DNA of 64,000 nucleotides from Caldilinea sp. CFX5 (GCA_021405325.1 QWII01000049.1:45245-109244); one strand, 5' to 3'. Counted from the stretch's first letter, positions 25,801 to 35,110 are shown. Translations and numbers: made by a program. The notes: a model not told the origin generated them from the letters alone.

Positions 25801-25897
25801 ATAGCTTTTGTAATTTTTATAGATTAATTTGCTAAGACATTAATAGCGGCACCAGATGCTTATTGACAGGTCACGCATCACGCAACACGAATCACGT

Positions 25898-26329
25898 TTA
25901 CCGCAGCGCCATCGGCATGAAAACCTGATGTCTGACAATTGCCAGGTTGGCCGTCACGACTGGTGTATCATCGTCAATCGTCACCACCAACAAAAAGACT
26001 GCATCCGTGTCATGTTCCGTCCAAACTTGATAGGTGCCGGACGGTAAGCCTTCAGCGCTGTAGCCGCCCACTTCATCAGTGTAGACGACCAAGGTCATGG
26101 CAAAATCCGGTTCATCAATGCGTTGAATGTAGACTGGAATGTTCGCCAACGGTGATTCTTGCCCGTCCGGGTTGCCGCTACCATTGAAATCCACCCAAAC
26201 CCGCCCAGTGATCATGTTCGGCGCCAGCGTAAAGATCGGGTCGGAAGCAAAAACGCTCATTGGCGTAGTTGTCAGCAGCATGGTCGTTACGGCAATCAGG
26301 AGCAGCGTGCGGGCAAAAATGGTTTTCAT
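25898..26329 (-). CDS. exported SdrD/Cna-B-like beta-sandwich protein
   Basis: A 143-residue protein. A clear signal peptide (ARTLLLIAVTTMLLTTTPMSVFA) is followed by one SdrD-like domain: ITGRVWVDFNGSGNPDGQESPLANIPVYIQ, then GGYSAEGLPSGTYQVWTE. Such domains often bind calcium and act as stalks or adhesins. The last residues, HQVFMPMALR, match the tails of the two exported proteases at 12532 and 13924. GAGGAA precedes the ATG. Role at the cell surface is inferred. Confidence 0.75.
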   Translation of the reverse strand: MKTIFARTLLLIAVTTMLLTTTPMSVFASDPIFTLAPNMITGRVWVDFNGSGNPDGQESPLANIPVYIQRIDEPDFAMTLVVYTDEVGGYSAEGLPSGTYQVWTEHDTDAVFLLVVTIDDDTPVVTANLAIVRHQVFMPMALR

Positions 26330-26517
26330 GGTATTCCTCGCTTTAAATCGTTAGTTCTTAAATCGTTAGTTCAATCAGTTTCGATTGGATACTGTTGCGG
26401 CCTTCTCTATTTCCATTGTGTGTAGCACGTCGGCCTTTTATCCTAGAATACCACGGGTTCCGTGTAAGGATCCTGTCAAAAGTGTGACTGAATTTCTACG
26501 TTTTGATATTGTGTTTT

Positions 26518-26669
26518 GGCGAGGAGACGGAAGACAGGAAGAGGGGGAGACAGGGAGACAAGAAGACAGAAGATAAGAAGATAAGAAGACAAGAAGAGGA
26601 GGAGACAAGAAGACAGAGGTCAGAGATCCAAGGTGTTCGTTCTGTCTTCTGTCTTCTTGTCTTCTTGTC

Positions 26670-26671
<2 letters not shown>
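26518..26671. repeat. polypurine tract with complementary pyrimidine arm
   Basis: Much of the 340-bp gap between the SdrD-like and ATP-grasp genes is this element. Plus-strand positions 26519-26631 are almost all purine (GAAGACAAGAAGA-type repeats), and 26639-26671 is a pyrimidine run (CTTCTTGTCTTCTTGTC) complementary to parts of it. The pyrimidine arm overlaps the ATP-grasp stop codon. The element can form hairpins or a triplex-prone mirror structure. No gene is visible in it. Confidence 0.7.
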
Positions 26672-27614
<943 letters not shown>

Positions 27615-27679
27615 ACCAGCTCCTTGTACAAATGTGGGTGTGATGAACTATGCCATCATACGATTCGGCAGAAGTAACA

Positions 27680-28399
27680 CTAGTCATGCCCGTGGATATA
27701 CAACCGCGCCATCTTTTGCCAATAAGGCCAGTCATGGCTCCAGCCGTCCCATTCGCGGAAGGCGTGTCCGATGTTTTTACGCCAGAGGGCGGTACTAAGG
27801 GCGCGATTGTTTTCGATGTTCGGATCGTCCTTGCCCACGGCAATGATCAGATCGATCTGGCGGATGGCGTCGATCTGGCTGTCGTCGTTTAGGTTGGGAA
27901 CATAGTGGCTGGGGGTGTGAAAATAGATGTCATTGTCGTAGTAGCCACTAAAGAAGTTGCTCATGTCATATTTGCCGCTCAGGGCGACGACCCGTTTGAA
28001 GCGGTGGGGATGGCGCAGGGCAAAGTTGAGGGCATGGTAGGCGCCAAAGCTACAGCCGTGGGTGATCAGGTAGCCGTTGCTGTTTTTCTGCTGGATCAGC
28101 GGCAACACCTCGTTCAAGAGGTAGGCTTCAAATTGCATATGGCGTTCGATCCGTCCCCGCGGGTGCGCCCAGCCACAGTAGAAGCTCTCCATATCGACGC
28201 TATCGACACAGTAAAGCTGAAACCAACCCTGGTCGATGTAATCCCCCAGGTTGGCGACCATGCCCCGGTCTTCATATTCATAGAAACGGCCCCCGCTCGT
28301 CGGGAAGACGATGACCGGCGCACCGGCGTGACCATGAACCAATAATTCCATATCGCGTTGTAACCGTGGACTGTACCAGCGGTGATGTTCTCGGTGCAT
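27680..28399 (-). CDS. esterase-family alpha/beta hydrolase
   Basis: A 239-residue esterase D-like hydrolase. The nucleophile elbow is THGCSFGAYHALNFALRHP. The oxyanion region is VIVFPTSGGRFYEYEDRGM, and the late His may be in FREWDGWSHDWPYWQKM. The ATG at 28399 has CGGAG upstream; the open frame extends to 28483 without a ribosome site. It sits upstream of the ATP-grasp gene and downstream of the subtilase on the same strand. No signal peptide is seen, so it is probably cytoplasmic. Confidence 0.8.
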   Translation of the reverse strand: MHREHHRWYSPRLQRDMELLVHGHAGAPVIVFPTSGGRFYEYEDRGMVANLGDYIDQGWFQLYCVDSVDMESFYCGWAHPRGRIERHMQFEAYLLNEVLPLIQQKNSNGYLITHGCSFGAYHALNFALRHPHRFKRVVALSGKYDMSNFFSGYYDNDIYFHTPSHYVPNLNDDSQIDAIRQIDLIIAVGKDDPNIENNRALSTALWRKNIGHAFREWDGWSHDWPYWQKMARLYIHGHD

Positions 28400-28488
28400 A
28401 GGCGCTCCGTGATGGGTGATTGGGTGATTTGTGCAGTGCGACAGTAATAAGTAGGTCAGTGGAACAGTGAGACAGTTTTTCAATCACT

Positions 28489-28536
28489 GTGTTACTGTGT
28501 TACTGTATTACTGTATTACTGTTCTACTATCCTACT
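28489..28536. repeat. 8-bp tandem repeat at the subtilase 3' end
   Basis: Four units of GTRTTACT run from 28489 to 28520, followed by two degenerate units to 28536, and the last one touches the subtilase stop codon. The complement of this series recurs loosely in 28441-28475 (ACAGTAATA, ACAGTGAGACAG), allowing a long imperfect hairpin. Confidence 0.7.
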
Positions 28537-30409
28537 ATTCGATCACCAGCAGACTATGGCTGGTGTGATAACCGCTTTCGGTGCGGCGTGGATTTTCGGG
28601 ATCGGGCAGCCATTGGCCTTGAGCGTCGGCATCGGTTGTCAGCCAAAAGCGATACGCATGACGCCCCACCGGCAATTGAAAGCAGCCATGCCACCATCCC
28701 TGCGCTGTTGGTTGTAATAGCTGCTGTTCAGGCTGCCACCCATTCCAGGCGCCGACGACGCTGACGCGCTGGGCGCCTGGGGCATAAAGGCCCAGATAGA
28801 CAACCGTTGCGCCAGGGACGCCGACCAAATTCGGGATTTGCCATAGCGGTACTTTACCCTGGGTCACCCATTTTTGCAATTCAGCGCCGCGCAAAATTGT
28901 CCCACTGGCGGGATAGCCGATCAAGGGGCCACCGGCTGTGCGCAGGGCCATAGCGACGGCCGCATAGGGTTGGAGCAAACCGGCGCCGGTCAATGCTGCC
29001 GAGTGACCGGGTAAGGCAAGGGCGGTTTCTTGGAGAATTGAGCGGATCTGCGCCACCGTCAGTGCCGGATTGGCTTCAATCATCTGCGCCGCCACGGCTG
29101 ACACTTGCGCCACCGCCACGCTGGTGCCATCGACATGCTGATAATAGGGGTGAATCCACTTGTGGGCATTCATTCGTTGGCGCACCGCTTGCCAGACTTC
29201 CGGCATCCAGGTGGGTGGGCTGTATTCATCGGTTGCCTGTGTTGATTCCCCGCCGACGCGCAGGTCAATGGTTTGCTCGTCATACCCCAGCAACACCCGA
29301 CGCAACTCACCCAGCGCCGCAACTTCCCGAAAAATGGGGCTGACCGGCAGGATCGGCGCCGGCAACCAACGGCCTAAGGCCAGGATCTCCGGCTTGCGGA
29401 TCGTTCGGCGTTTATCGGAAACAATGCCGTAGTTATGGTGATAAAGGCCCAGGCCCAGACGCATGGCCGGCGTCGCTTCCGTCCACAAGCGGTTGTAATC
29501 ATCTACCCCGCCCACCGTCACCACCGAAGGCGTTTGGGCCGGCGCTTTTAATTCGGCTTTGCCGCTGTTGCCCGCCGCCGCCGCAATCAACACCCCACGC
29601 TCGGCTAGCTCTGCCGCTGCCCGACAGACCGGGTTGGCCTGCCAATCCTGCACAAAGTCGCCGCCCACGCTGACGTTGAGGACGCGCACGTTGTAGCGCG
29701 CCCAGTTCTCATCGCGCAGTAGCCATTCTAAGCCGCGCAAAATATCTTCTTCGGGAATCCGCCCCCCACCCCGGCCGATTTTAATTGGCAAGAGGGTGGC
29801 GCCAGGGGCATAGCCACGATAGCGCCCTCCGCTCAACAAGCCGTTGCCGGCCACAATGGTCGAGGTCATCTGGCCATGCCAGCTATCACCCGCGCCGTCC
29901 CAGAGGCTAGGTTGATGGAGACCGATGCGCTCCTGGCCGTCGGTCAAATCAATATAGTCGGCCAGCCGCATGTCCACCTGTTCCAAATGCGTCTGCCATT
30001 GTGCCGGTGTCAGATGCCGCCAGGATGGCGGCGTTCCCGGCCAGGTTGACGACTGGCTGAGGTCAGGGTGGGGGTAATAGCCGCTATCGAGAAAGGCGAC
30101 GGTAACACCGCGCCCGGTAAAGGTGGCATAGTCGGGCAACCGTTCGGCTTGACTGAAGACGGTCTCTTCGGCGAAGTGGTAGTAGGGGAAAGTGGTGTGG
30201 GGGGTGGTTGTCGTGTGATATGACTGGGCGTGCCGCTGTCCGGCAAAGCGTTCGGCATAGTGGGTCGCGCAATCGGGGCAGAGACCCACTTGTGGTTGCC
30301 AGCCGGGGTTGTCGGCGGCAATCAACCGGGCAATGGGCGGGCGGAGATCTTCGGTGTAGGCCAAAAGCCGTGGGGCGCACGGGACGCCACAGCGGGGGCA
30401 ACGACTCAC
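28535..30409 (-). CDS. cytoplasmic subtilisin-like (S8) protease with zinc ribbon and CBM48-like tail
   Basis: A 624-residue protein without a signal peptide. Cysteines CPRC (4, 7) and CPDC (44, 47) suggest an N-terminal zinc ribbon. The subtilase triad is Asp108 (FLDSGYYPHPDL), His178 (DSWHGQMTSTIVAGNG) and Ser430 (DGTSVAVAQVSA), with oxyanion Asn281. The C-terminal 110 residues (GATVVYLGLYAPGAQRVSVVGAWNGWQ...GRHAYRFWLTTDADAQGQWLPDPENP) look like a CBM48/AMPK-type glycogen-binding domain. The 138-residue gene ends six bases upstream, so they are co-transcribed. The combination suggests an intracellular protease tethered to polysaccharide. Confidence 0.85.
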   Translation of the reverse strand: MSRCPRCGVPCAPRLLAYTEDLRPPIARLIAADNPGWQPQVGLCPDCATHYAERFAGQRHAQSYHTTTTPHTTFPYYHFAEETVFSQAERLPDYATFTGRGVTVAFLDSGYYPHPDLSQSSTWPGTPPSWRHLTPAQWQTHLEQVDMRLADYIDLTDGQERIGLHQPSLWDGAGDSWHGQMTSTIVAGNGLLSGGRYRGYAPGATLLPIKIGRGGGRIPEEDILRGLEWLLRDENWARYNVRVLNVSVGGDFVQDWQANPVCRAAAELAERGVLIAAAAGNSGKAELKAPAQTPSVVTVGGVDDYNRLWTEATPAMRLGLGLYHHNYGIVSDKRRTIRKPEILALGRWLPAPILPVSPIFREVAALGELRRVLLGYDEQTIDLRVGGESTQATDEYSPPTWMPEVWQAVRQRMNAHKWIHPYYQHVDGTSVAVAQVSAVAAQMIEANPALTVAQIRSILQETALALPGHSAALTGAGLLQPYAAVAMALRTAGGPLIGYPASGTILRGAELQKWVTQGKVPLWQIPNLVGVPGATVVYLGLYAPGAQRVSVVGAWNGWQPEQQLLQPTAQGWWHGCFQLPVGRHAYRFWLTTDADAQGQWLPDPENPRRTESGYHTSHSLLVIE

Positions 30410-30415
30410 AGATGG

Positions 30416-30832
30416 TTACTCCTGGCTGCGGCCCTGGCGGAATTCATCCCAGTCGACGCCCATGCCAAAGCCCGGCTCGCGGGCATCCGGGTTGCGAAAT
30501 TCGAGAAGCAGGTCAAATTCGTGGCGATCAATGACAGTGGGCTTTTCGGTCATGCCCAGCGAGAGCATGGCGATGACATGGTAGGTGGCGCCGGGTTGCG
30601 GGTTGCGTAGGTGGAGCGTTGTATCCAGTTTCTGCTCGGCGTGGGCCAGCAGAAAGACGCTGGTGTTCTCCGTGCCGTTGGGGTTCAAGATGACGATTTC
30701 AATGTTCGGCTTTTCGTCCTGCGCCGGCGTCAACCATGCCCGCGTCCAAATCCGCTTCAAATCCGGATAGGGATAAAGCACAATCCGCTCAAACCGCAAC
30801 GGCTCATCGGCCTGAAAGAGTGAAATTTCCAT
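30416..30832 (-). CDS. hypothetical protein co-transcribed with the subtilase
   Basis: A 138-residue protein with alternating strands (RFERIVLYPYPDLKRIWTRAWLT, NIEIVILNPNGTENTSVFLLAH, TLHLRNPQPGATYHVIAMLSL), consistent with a small beta sandwich. The ATG at 30832 begins right after a 16-bp tandem repeat; the longer open frame upstream runs through the repeats. It ends six bases before the subtilase start, so it may be a substrate, chaperone or inhibitor of that protease. No family was recognised. Confidence 0.7.
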   Translation of the reverse strand: MEISLFQADEPLRFERIVLYPYPDLKRIWTRAWLTPAQDEKPNIEIVILNPNGTENTSVFLLAHAEQKLDTTLHLRNPQPGATYHVIAMLSLGMTEKPTVIDRHEFDLLLEFRNPDAREPGFGMGVDWDEFRQGRSQE

Positions 30833-30836
30833 AGCA

Positions 30837-30960
30837 AGTCCAATAGTCGCGTAGTCCAATAGTCGCGTAGTCCAAACGTCGCGTAGTCCAGAGTCCAGAG
30901 TCATGTCGTCGTGACTATAGACCACGCGACCACACGACTCTGGACTCTGGACTACGCGAC
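30837..30960. repeat. 16-bp tandem repeats and 25-bp perfect inverted repeat beside tRNA-Sec
   Basis: Three units of AGTCCAATAGTCGCGT-type sequence occupy 30837-30884. The 25-nt arms 30878-30902 and 30936-30960 are exact complements around a 33-base loop. The element sits 12 bases beyond the 3' end of tRNA-Sec and directly before the 138-residue gene. It may terminate or process the tRNA transcript. Confidence 0.75.
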
Positions 30961-30971
30961 TACATGCCAAG

Positions 30972-31067
30972 CGGGAAGGCGTGGGAGTCGAACCCACCGA
31001 CGCCGACTCTGCGCCGCCGTCCACCGATTTTGAAGACCGGGGCAACCACCGGGCCACATCCCCTCCC
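30972..31067 (-). tRNA. selC: tRNA-Sec (anticodon UCA)
   Basis: On the minus strand the 96-nt gene starts GGGAGGGG and ends CCTTCCC with discriminator G, as in bacterial tRNA-Sec. The anticodon arm is CCGGT-CTTCAAA-ATCGG, giving UCA at 31031-31033. A long variable arm and a T arm (GTGGG-TTCGACT-CCCAC) are present. The acceptor helix has seven clear pairs with a G-G at position 8. CCA is not encoded. This is the tRNA needed to read the UGA in selD. Confidence 0.92.
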
Positions 31068-31130
31068 GTTGGGTATTGTACTGGATTTCAGGTGAATGAG
31101 CAAGATGAAACGGGATTACGGATGGAATCT

Positions 31131-31421
31131 TTATTCCCGTAGCCGCGGGTCGAGTGCATCCCGCAAGCCATCGCCAAGAAAATTAAACGCCAACACCGTC
31201 ACCATAATCGCCAGCACCGGCGGTAACTCCATAAACTTGCGCCCCTGACTGAGCATCAAGCCCCAGGCGGCGTCGGGCGGTTGGGCGCCTAACCCCAGAA
31301 AGCTGAGACCGGCTTCGGCCAGAATCGCCAACGAGAGCGACAGCGTCGCCAGTAATAATGCGTGCGTGGCACGGGTCAACCGCGGCTGGTAATAAGAGAG
31401 ACCATCTGTGACCCGTGCCAC
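31131..31421 (-). pseudogene. truncated peptide-transporter permease (3' fragment)
   Basis: The last 75 or so residues match the C-terminus of the permease encoded at 35152-36057 nearly perfectly (LATLSLSLAILAEAGLSFLGLG-QPPDAAWGLMLSQGRKFMEL and the ALDPRLRE end), with a short internal deletion. The first part of the frame is unrelated and comes from an inverted repeat. Without the upstream membrane helices it cannot function. The nucleotide match to the intact gene is clear but contains many silent changes, so the copy is not recent. Confidence 0.85.
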
Positions 31422-31425
31422 GCAC
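31362..31425. repeat. 17-bp perfect inverted repeat at the break of the permease fragment
   Basis: Arms 31362-31378 (GTGCGTGGCACGGGTCA) and 31409-31425 are exact complements around 30 bases. They mark the point where homology to the intact permease ends, so the palindrome may be a remnant of the event that truncated it. Confidence 0.7.
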
Positions 31426-31515
31426 CTTGGCGAATGCCTAATTTCGGGTATTGATCAGAAACGGCGGTTGATGCTATAATAGGCATCATCGATCAATGTG
31501 ATTGACGGGGGACCA

Positions 31516-32652
31516 ATGACCGAATTGCTGAAGACAACCGAGGTGGTAGACCCGCATGATACCTTTTTCCGCCAACTGTTGTCCGAACCGAACGTTGCAG
31601 TCGATTTTGTGCAGAATTACCTGCCGGCGGATCTGCTGCCGTTGCTGGATTTGTCCCAACTGCGGATCGAAAAGGATACCTTTGTCGATGCCCGTCTGCG
31701 CAAGCACTTTTCGGATGTGCTCTATAGCATCCCCTTGAAAGAAAACGTGCTGCCAGCGCCGCCACCGGTGGTCGACTCGGTGGAAAAACCAACAAAACGA
31801 AAACGGCAACGCAAAAAGGTTGATCGCCACCAGGCGGGGGCGCGTCTCTACCTATATCTGCTGTTTGAACACAAAAGCCAACCGGATAAAGGGGTGCGCT
31901 TGCAAGTGCTGCGCTACATGACGCGCATTTGGGAAAAGGAATGGAAGAAGCAACGGAAGCTGTCGCCGATCATCCCCACCGTCTTTTATCATGGTCAGGA
32001 AGCGTGGAGCTATTCGACTGAGTTTGCCGACTTGCTGACCTTGGCCGATGCGTTCAAGCCCTACACGCCCCATTTCCGCCACCTGTTGATCGATCTGTCC
32101 GCCTATTCCGATGAACAGATCCAGGGCGAAATCTGGTTACGGGTCAATCTGTTACTCTTCAAGCACATCTTTGACCATAATCTTGGCGAGCAACTGCCGA
32201 AGATCCTCGGCTTGCTACAAGCATTGATGCAAAAAGAAAGTGGCTTGGAGATGTTGTATACCGTCTTACTCTATATCACAGAGGCGAGTTCGGTTACGGA
32301 AGCTGAGTTGTATCGTGGGGTGATGGCCGCCGTCACACCTCAGAGGAGTGATATTATGGAAAGTTTAGCGCAAAAATGGATGAACGAAGGCATTGAGAAG
32401 GGCATCGAGAAAGGCATTGAGAAAGGCGTCGAGAAGGGCGTTGCGGCCCAACGGCAGACCTTGCTCCGCTTTGCCCGTTGGCGTTTCGCCCTATCGGTGG
32501 AAGCGGAGCAGCACTATGCCCAACAGTTAGCCAAAATTCGCAACCTAGATCACTTAGTGCAACTGGTCGACCAAGTGTTGACGCTCGAAACAGTTGCCGA
32601 GTTTGACAAGGCGCTCCTTGCCTATCTACCGCCCGCTGCGACAAGCAACTAA
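31516..32652 (+). CDS. Rpn-family recombination-promoting nuclease/putative transposase
   Basis: A 378-residue PD-(D/E)XK protein of the Rpn (YhgA-like transposase) family. It opens DPHDTFFRQLLSEPNVAVDFVQNYLP, and the nuclease core is FSDVLYSI then YLYLLFEHKSQPDK, giving the D...ExK residues. The C-terminus has the characteristic low-complexity run of IEKG units before a helical tail. The ATG at 31516 follows GGGGGA. Such proteins are DNA endonucleases linked to RecA-independent recombination. It lies between the permease fragment and an ATPase-PIN pair. Confidence 0.88.
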   Translation: MTELLKTTEVVDPHDTFFRQLLSEPNVAVDFVQNYLPADLLPLLDLSQLRIEKDTFVDARLRKHFSDVLYSIPLKENVLPAPPPVVDSVEKPTKRKRQRKKVDRHQAGARLYLYLLFEHKSQPDKGVRLQVLRYMTRIWEKEWKKQRKLSPIIPTVFYHGQEAWSYSTEFADLLTLADAFKPYTPHFRHLLIDLSAYSDEQIQGEIWLRVNLLLFKHIFDHNLGEQLPKILGLLQALMQKESGLEMLYTVLLYITEASSVTEAELYRGVMAAVTPQRSDIMESLAQKWMNEGIEKGIEKGIEKGVEKGVAAQRQTLLRFARWRFALSVEAEQHYAQQLAKIRNLDHLVQLVDQVLTLETVAEFDKALLAYLPPAATSN

Positions 32653-32709
32653 ACCGCCGCTCGCCAGGCGCTACCCTGACTTACCTCACTGACAAAGCGT
32701 ACACTAGGG

Positions 32710-32746
32710 ATTGGCAAAGGCCGGCACATCACCGGCCTTTGCCAAT
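32710..32746. terminator. 15-bp perfect hairpin between convergent genes
   Basis: Arms 32710-32724 (ATTGGCAAAGGCCGG) and 32732-32746 pair perfectly around CACATCA. It lies between the ends of the Rpn gene and the small frameshifted gene, as expected for a bidirectional terminator, though without a strong T run. Confidence 0.6.
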
Positions 32747-32760
32747 CCTCAAGCCAGCCC

Positions 32761-32989
32761 TTATTGACCGTTCTTCTGCAAGCGTTGCACCTCCTTTTGC
32801 AGCGCCTGTCCTTGCGCATCCAGCCGGGTCACATGTTGCAGCAGGCTTCGGCGTGAGCTCAGCCGAACGCTGACCGACCATCTGCTCGCTGGTCAATTCC
32901 TCATTGCGCCAGAGCTGGATCAATTTCTCAAGCGGATAGGTGGAGAGGGGACCAGAGGGCGCCCCGGAGTGTGGGTGTGAATTCGCCAT
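32761..32989 (-). pseudogene. small coiled-coil protein gene with a frameshift
   Basis: The first half reads MANSHPHSG...PLEKLIQLWRNEELTSEQMVGQ, and the same frame then loses sense. A one-base shift near 32845 continues as LLQHVTRLDAQGQALQKEVQ and ends in a stop at 32761, giving a plausible helical tail. Together they resemble a protein of about 76 residues with a short domain followed by a coiled coil. Either a real frameshift or a base error is possible. Confidence 0.55.
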
Positions 32990-33345
32990 TACCTAGACTT
33001 CCTTTCTGCTGATGGGACGGGAACACTGTGCAGTTGCCCCAATTAAAAAGCGACCGCCGCCCTTGCAAGGAAGCTGTCGCTCTTGGTCTCACCAGCATAG
33101 ATGAAGTATAATTGCGCACAGCCAGCCATACTGCTCGATTCAGTTGGGTGGTCAGCCGCTTGCCGGGTATATCGGTACCCGCAGGCGGCGCTTTTCAATT
33201 GTTGTCGCCATTGTACCGCCGATGTCAGCCGTTGTCAATATACATTTTACCGGTTTTCGGTGCAAGCAACCGGTTGGACGAACAACGGGTTAGGTATGGT
33301 ACAATTGGGAATGACGGTGTAAGCTACTATTCATGAGATAGCGCG
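32990..33345. other. 356-bp intergenic region
   Basis: This divergent region upstream of the AAA ATPase gene holds no convincing gene. It is noticeably richer in A and T near 33230-33260 than its surroundings. A loose GCGAC/GTCGC pairing occurs around 33050-33080. GTACAATTG at 33298-33306 could supply a -10 box for the ATPase gene. Confidence 0.4.
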
Positions 33346-34662
33346 ATGATCAGTGAAATTACGATTGCAAACTTCAAAAGTTATCGGCAAGCCACCTTAC
33401 CGCTAGCGCCTTTGACCTTGTTGGTGGGGGCGAATGCATCAGGAAAAAGCAACGCCATTGAAGCGATTCGCTTTCTCTCGTGGCTGGCTCATGGTCGCCG
33501 CCTGGACGATATTCTAGAGAAAGTCCAGCAGACTGACATTGCCATTCGGGGAACTTTGCGCGATTTGACCTATGACCAGGCCGCGGAACCAATCATCACC
33601 TTGGGCTGTGCGTTGACCAATACCGACGAATGGCAGCAACTCCAAATTGCGATTAAGGTAACCATCGACGGGGAGCCGCGTGTCGTTGCCGAAAGCATCC
33701 GTAGTATAAGCAGCACTGTTCCGCTTTATGAGATCAAACACTCTGCTGAAGCGCATAGTCGGGAAGTGCAGGTTGCTTACAATAACTTTGCCCGTGGCGG
33801 CAAAAAACCGACCATTCCTTGTACGGATCGCCAGGCCATTTTTACTCAATTGGAGATTCCATCCCGCTTCAATGAGGGACCAGCGCGTAAAATCATCCCA
33901 GATGTCACCAGCAAGTTCCAAAATTCGCTGCAACAAATCCTTTTTCTTGATCCCAATCCACGCCAAATGAGCGGATACAGCTTTATGGTTGATCGGGAGC
34001 TACGGGGCGACGGCGCTAACCTTTCCAGTGTCCTTTATGATCTCTGTAAGGCGAAAAGGCAAAAAGACGATGTTTTGCTCTTTATTCGCGCCCTGCCAGA
34101 ACAGGATATTGTCGATATTGATTTTATTAAAACCCCACGCAGCGAAGTTATGGTGCAATTGACCGAATCCTTTGGCGGGCAAAAGACTCGGCGCGATGCC
34201 CCCCTCCTGTCTGACGGCACCTTGCGCGTCTTGGCCGTGGCGGCAGCATTGCTCTCGGCTGCCAAAGGTTCTCTGGTGATCATCGAAGAGATTGATAATG
34301 GTGTGCATCCCTCGCGCGCCGGGTTGCTTCTGCAAAACATTCAACGGGTCGCCCTGCAACGGGGACTGCGAGTTTTGTTGACCAGCCACAACCCCGCGCT
34401 GTTGGACGCACTGCCCGCTGCCGCGATTCCCAATGTCGTTTTTTGTTACCGCGTTCCTGATACGGGCGAGAGTTGTTTAGTGCGTCTAGAGGAATTAGGC
34501 GATTACCCGGAACTGGTGGCGCGCGGCCCATTGGGTGAATTGCTCACCGACGGCGTTATTGACCGTTTTGTCAAACAACAGCGCAGCCCAACCCAAAAGC
34601 AACGTGACGCCCTCGATTGGCTCGAACTCTTACACCAGCAGGTTGAAGCGGAATATGTCTAG
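33346..34662 (+). CDS. AAA15/21-type ATPase, partner of a PIN nuclease
   Basis: A 438-residue SMC/OLD-like ATPase. It starts ISEITIANFKSYRQATLPLAPLTLLVGANASGKSNAIEA (Walker A 28-35). The distal half has the signature LLSDGTLRVLAVAAALL, Walker B SLVIIEEIDNGVHPSRAG and the His switch LLTSHNPALLDALP. No extra nuclease domain is visible. The downstream PIN-like gene overlaps it by eight bases, so this ATPase probably senses a trigger and controls that nuclease, in the general manner of two-gene defence systems such as Septu and PARIS. Confidence 0.82.
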   Translation: MISEITIANFKSYRQATLPLAPLTLLVGANASGKSNAIEAIRFLSWLAHGRRLDDILEKVQQTDIAIRGTLRDLTYDQAAEPIITLGCALTNTDEWQQLQIAIKVTIDGEPRVVAESIRSISSTVPLYEIKHSAEAHSREVQVAYNNFARGGKKPTIPCTDRQAIFTQLEIPSRFNEGPARKIIPDVTSKFQNSLQQILFLDPNPRQMSGYSFMVDRELRGDGANLSSVLYDLCKAKRQKDDVLLFIRALPEQDIVDIDFIKTPRSEVMVQLTESFGGQKTRRDAPLLSDGTLRVLAVAAALLSAAKGSLVIIEEIDNGVHPSRAGLLLQNIQRVALQRGLRVLLTSHNPALLDALPAAAIPNVVFCYRVPDTGESCLVRLEELGDYPELVARGPLGELLTDGVIDRFVKQQRSPTQKQRDALDWLELLHQQVEAEYV

Positions 34663-35110
34663 CATTTGTATTCTTGATACCAGCGTTTTTTGCAACCTTT
34701 TGAATGTGCCGGACAAGGCGCAAAGGCGGGCCGAAACGGTAAAGCAATTCGAGCAGAACATCAAGAGCCGCTACACCTTTTTACTGCCGATGGCAACCAT
34801 TTACGAGACCGGCAATCATATTGCCCAAAATGGTGACGGACGAGTACGGCGAGCAAGAGCGCAAACCTTTGTCCTACAGGTTCAAGCCGCTTTTGCCGGC
34901 AGTGCACCGTGGACGCCAACCCCCTTTGACACGCATGAAGAGTTTGCGCATTGGTTATCCTCTTTTCCTGATCATGCCATGACCGGCTCCGGCATTGCGG
35001 ATCTTTCCATTATCAAAGTCTTTGAGCGACAATGTGAATTGCACCCACGTCGCCATGTCTTTATTTGGTCGTATGATGGTCATTTGAGTGGATATAATCG
35101 TGAAGTTTAG
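34655..35110 (+). CDS. PIN-like nuclease coupled to the ATPase
   Basis: A 151-residue protein. ICILDTSVFCNLL gives the first acidic residue, MATIYETGNHIAQ the Glu, GSGIADLSIIKVFE an Asp and FIWSYDGHLSGY the last acidic position, the order expected of a PIN fold. The ATG at 34655 lies inside the last codons of the ATPase gene (8-bp overlap), so translation is coupled. Predicted role: RNA-cleaving effector activated by the ATPase. No antitoxin-like gene is adjacent. Confidence 0.75.
   Translation: MSSICILDTSVFCNLLNVPDKAQRRAETVKQFEQNIKSRYTFLLPMATIYETGNHIAQNGDGRVRRARAQTFVLQVQAAFAGSAPWTPTPFDTHEEFAHWLSSFPDHAMTGSGIADLSIIKVFERQCELHPRRHVFIWSYDGHLSGYNREV

Noticed and set aside
30833..31057. N-terminal extension of the 138-residue protein (open frame to 31057)
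   Set aside because: The extension runs through tandem repeats, a perfect inverted repeat and the tRNA-Sec gene; it is not protein-like.
31131..31421. A functional small membrane protein
   Set aside because: It is the C-terminal fragment of a permease whose intact copy is at 35152-36057, and its first residues come from an inverted repeat.
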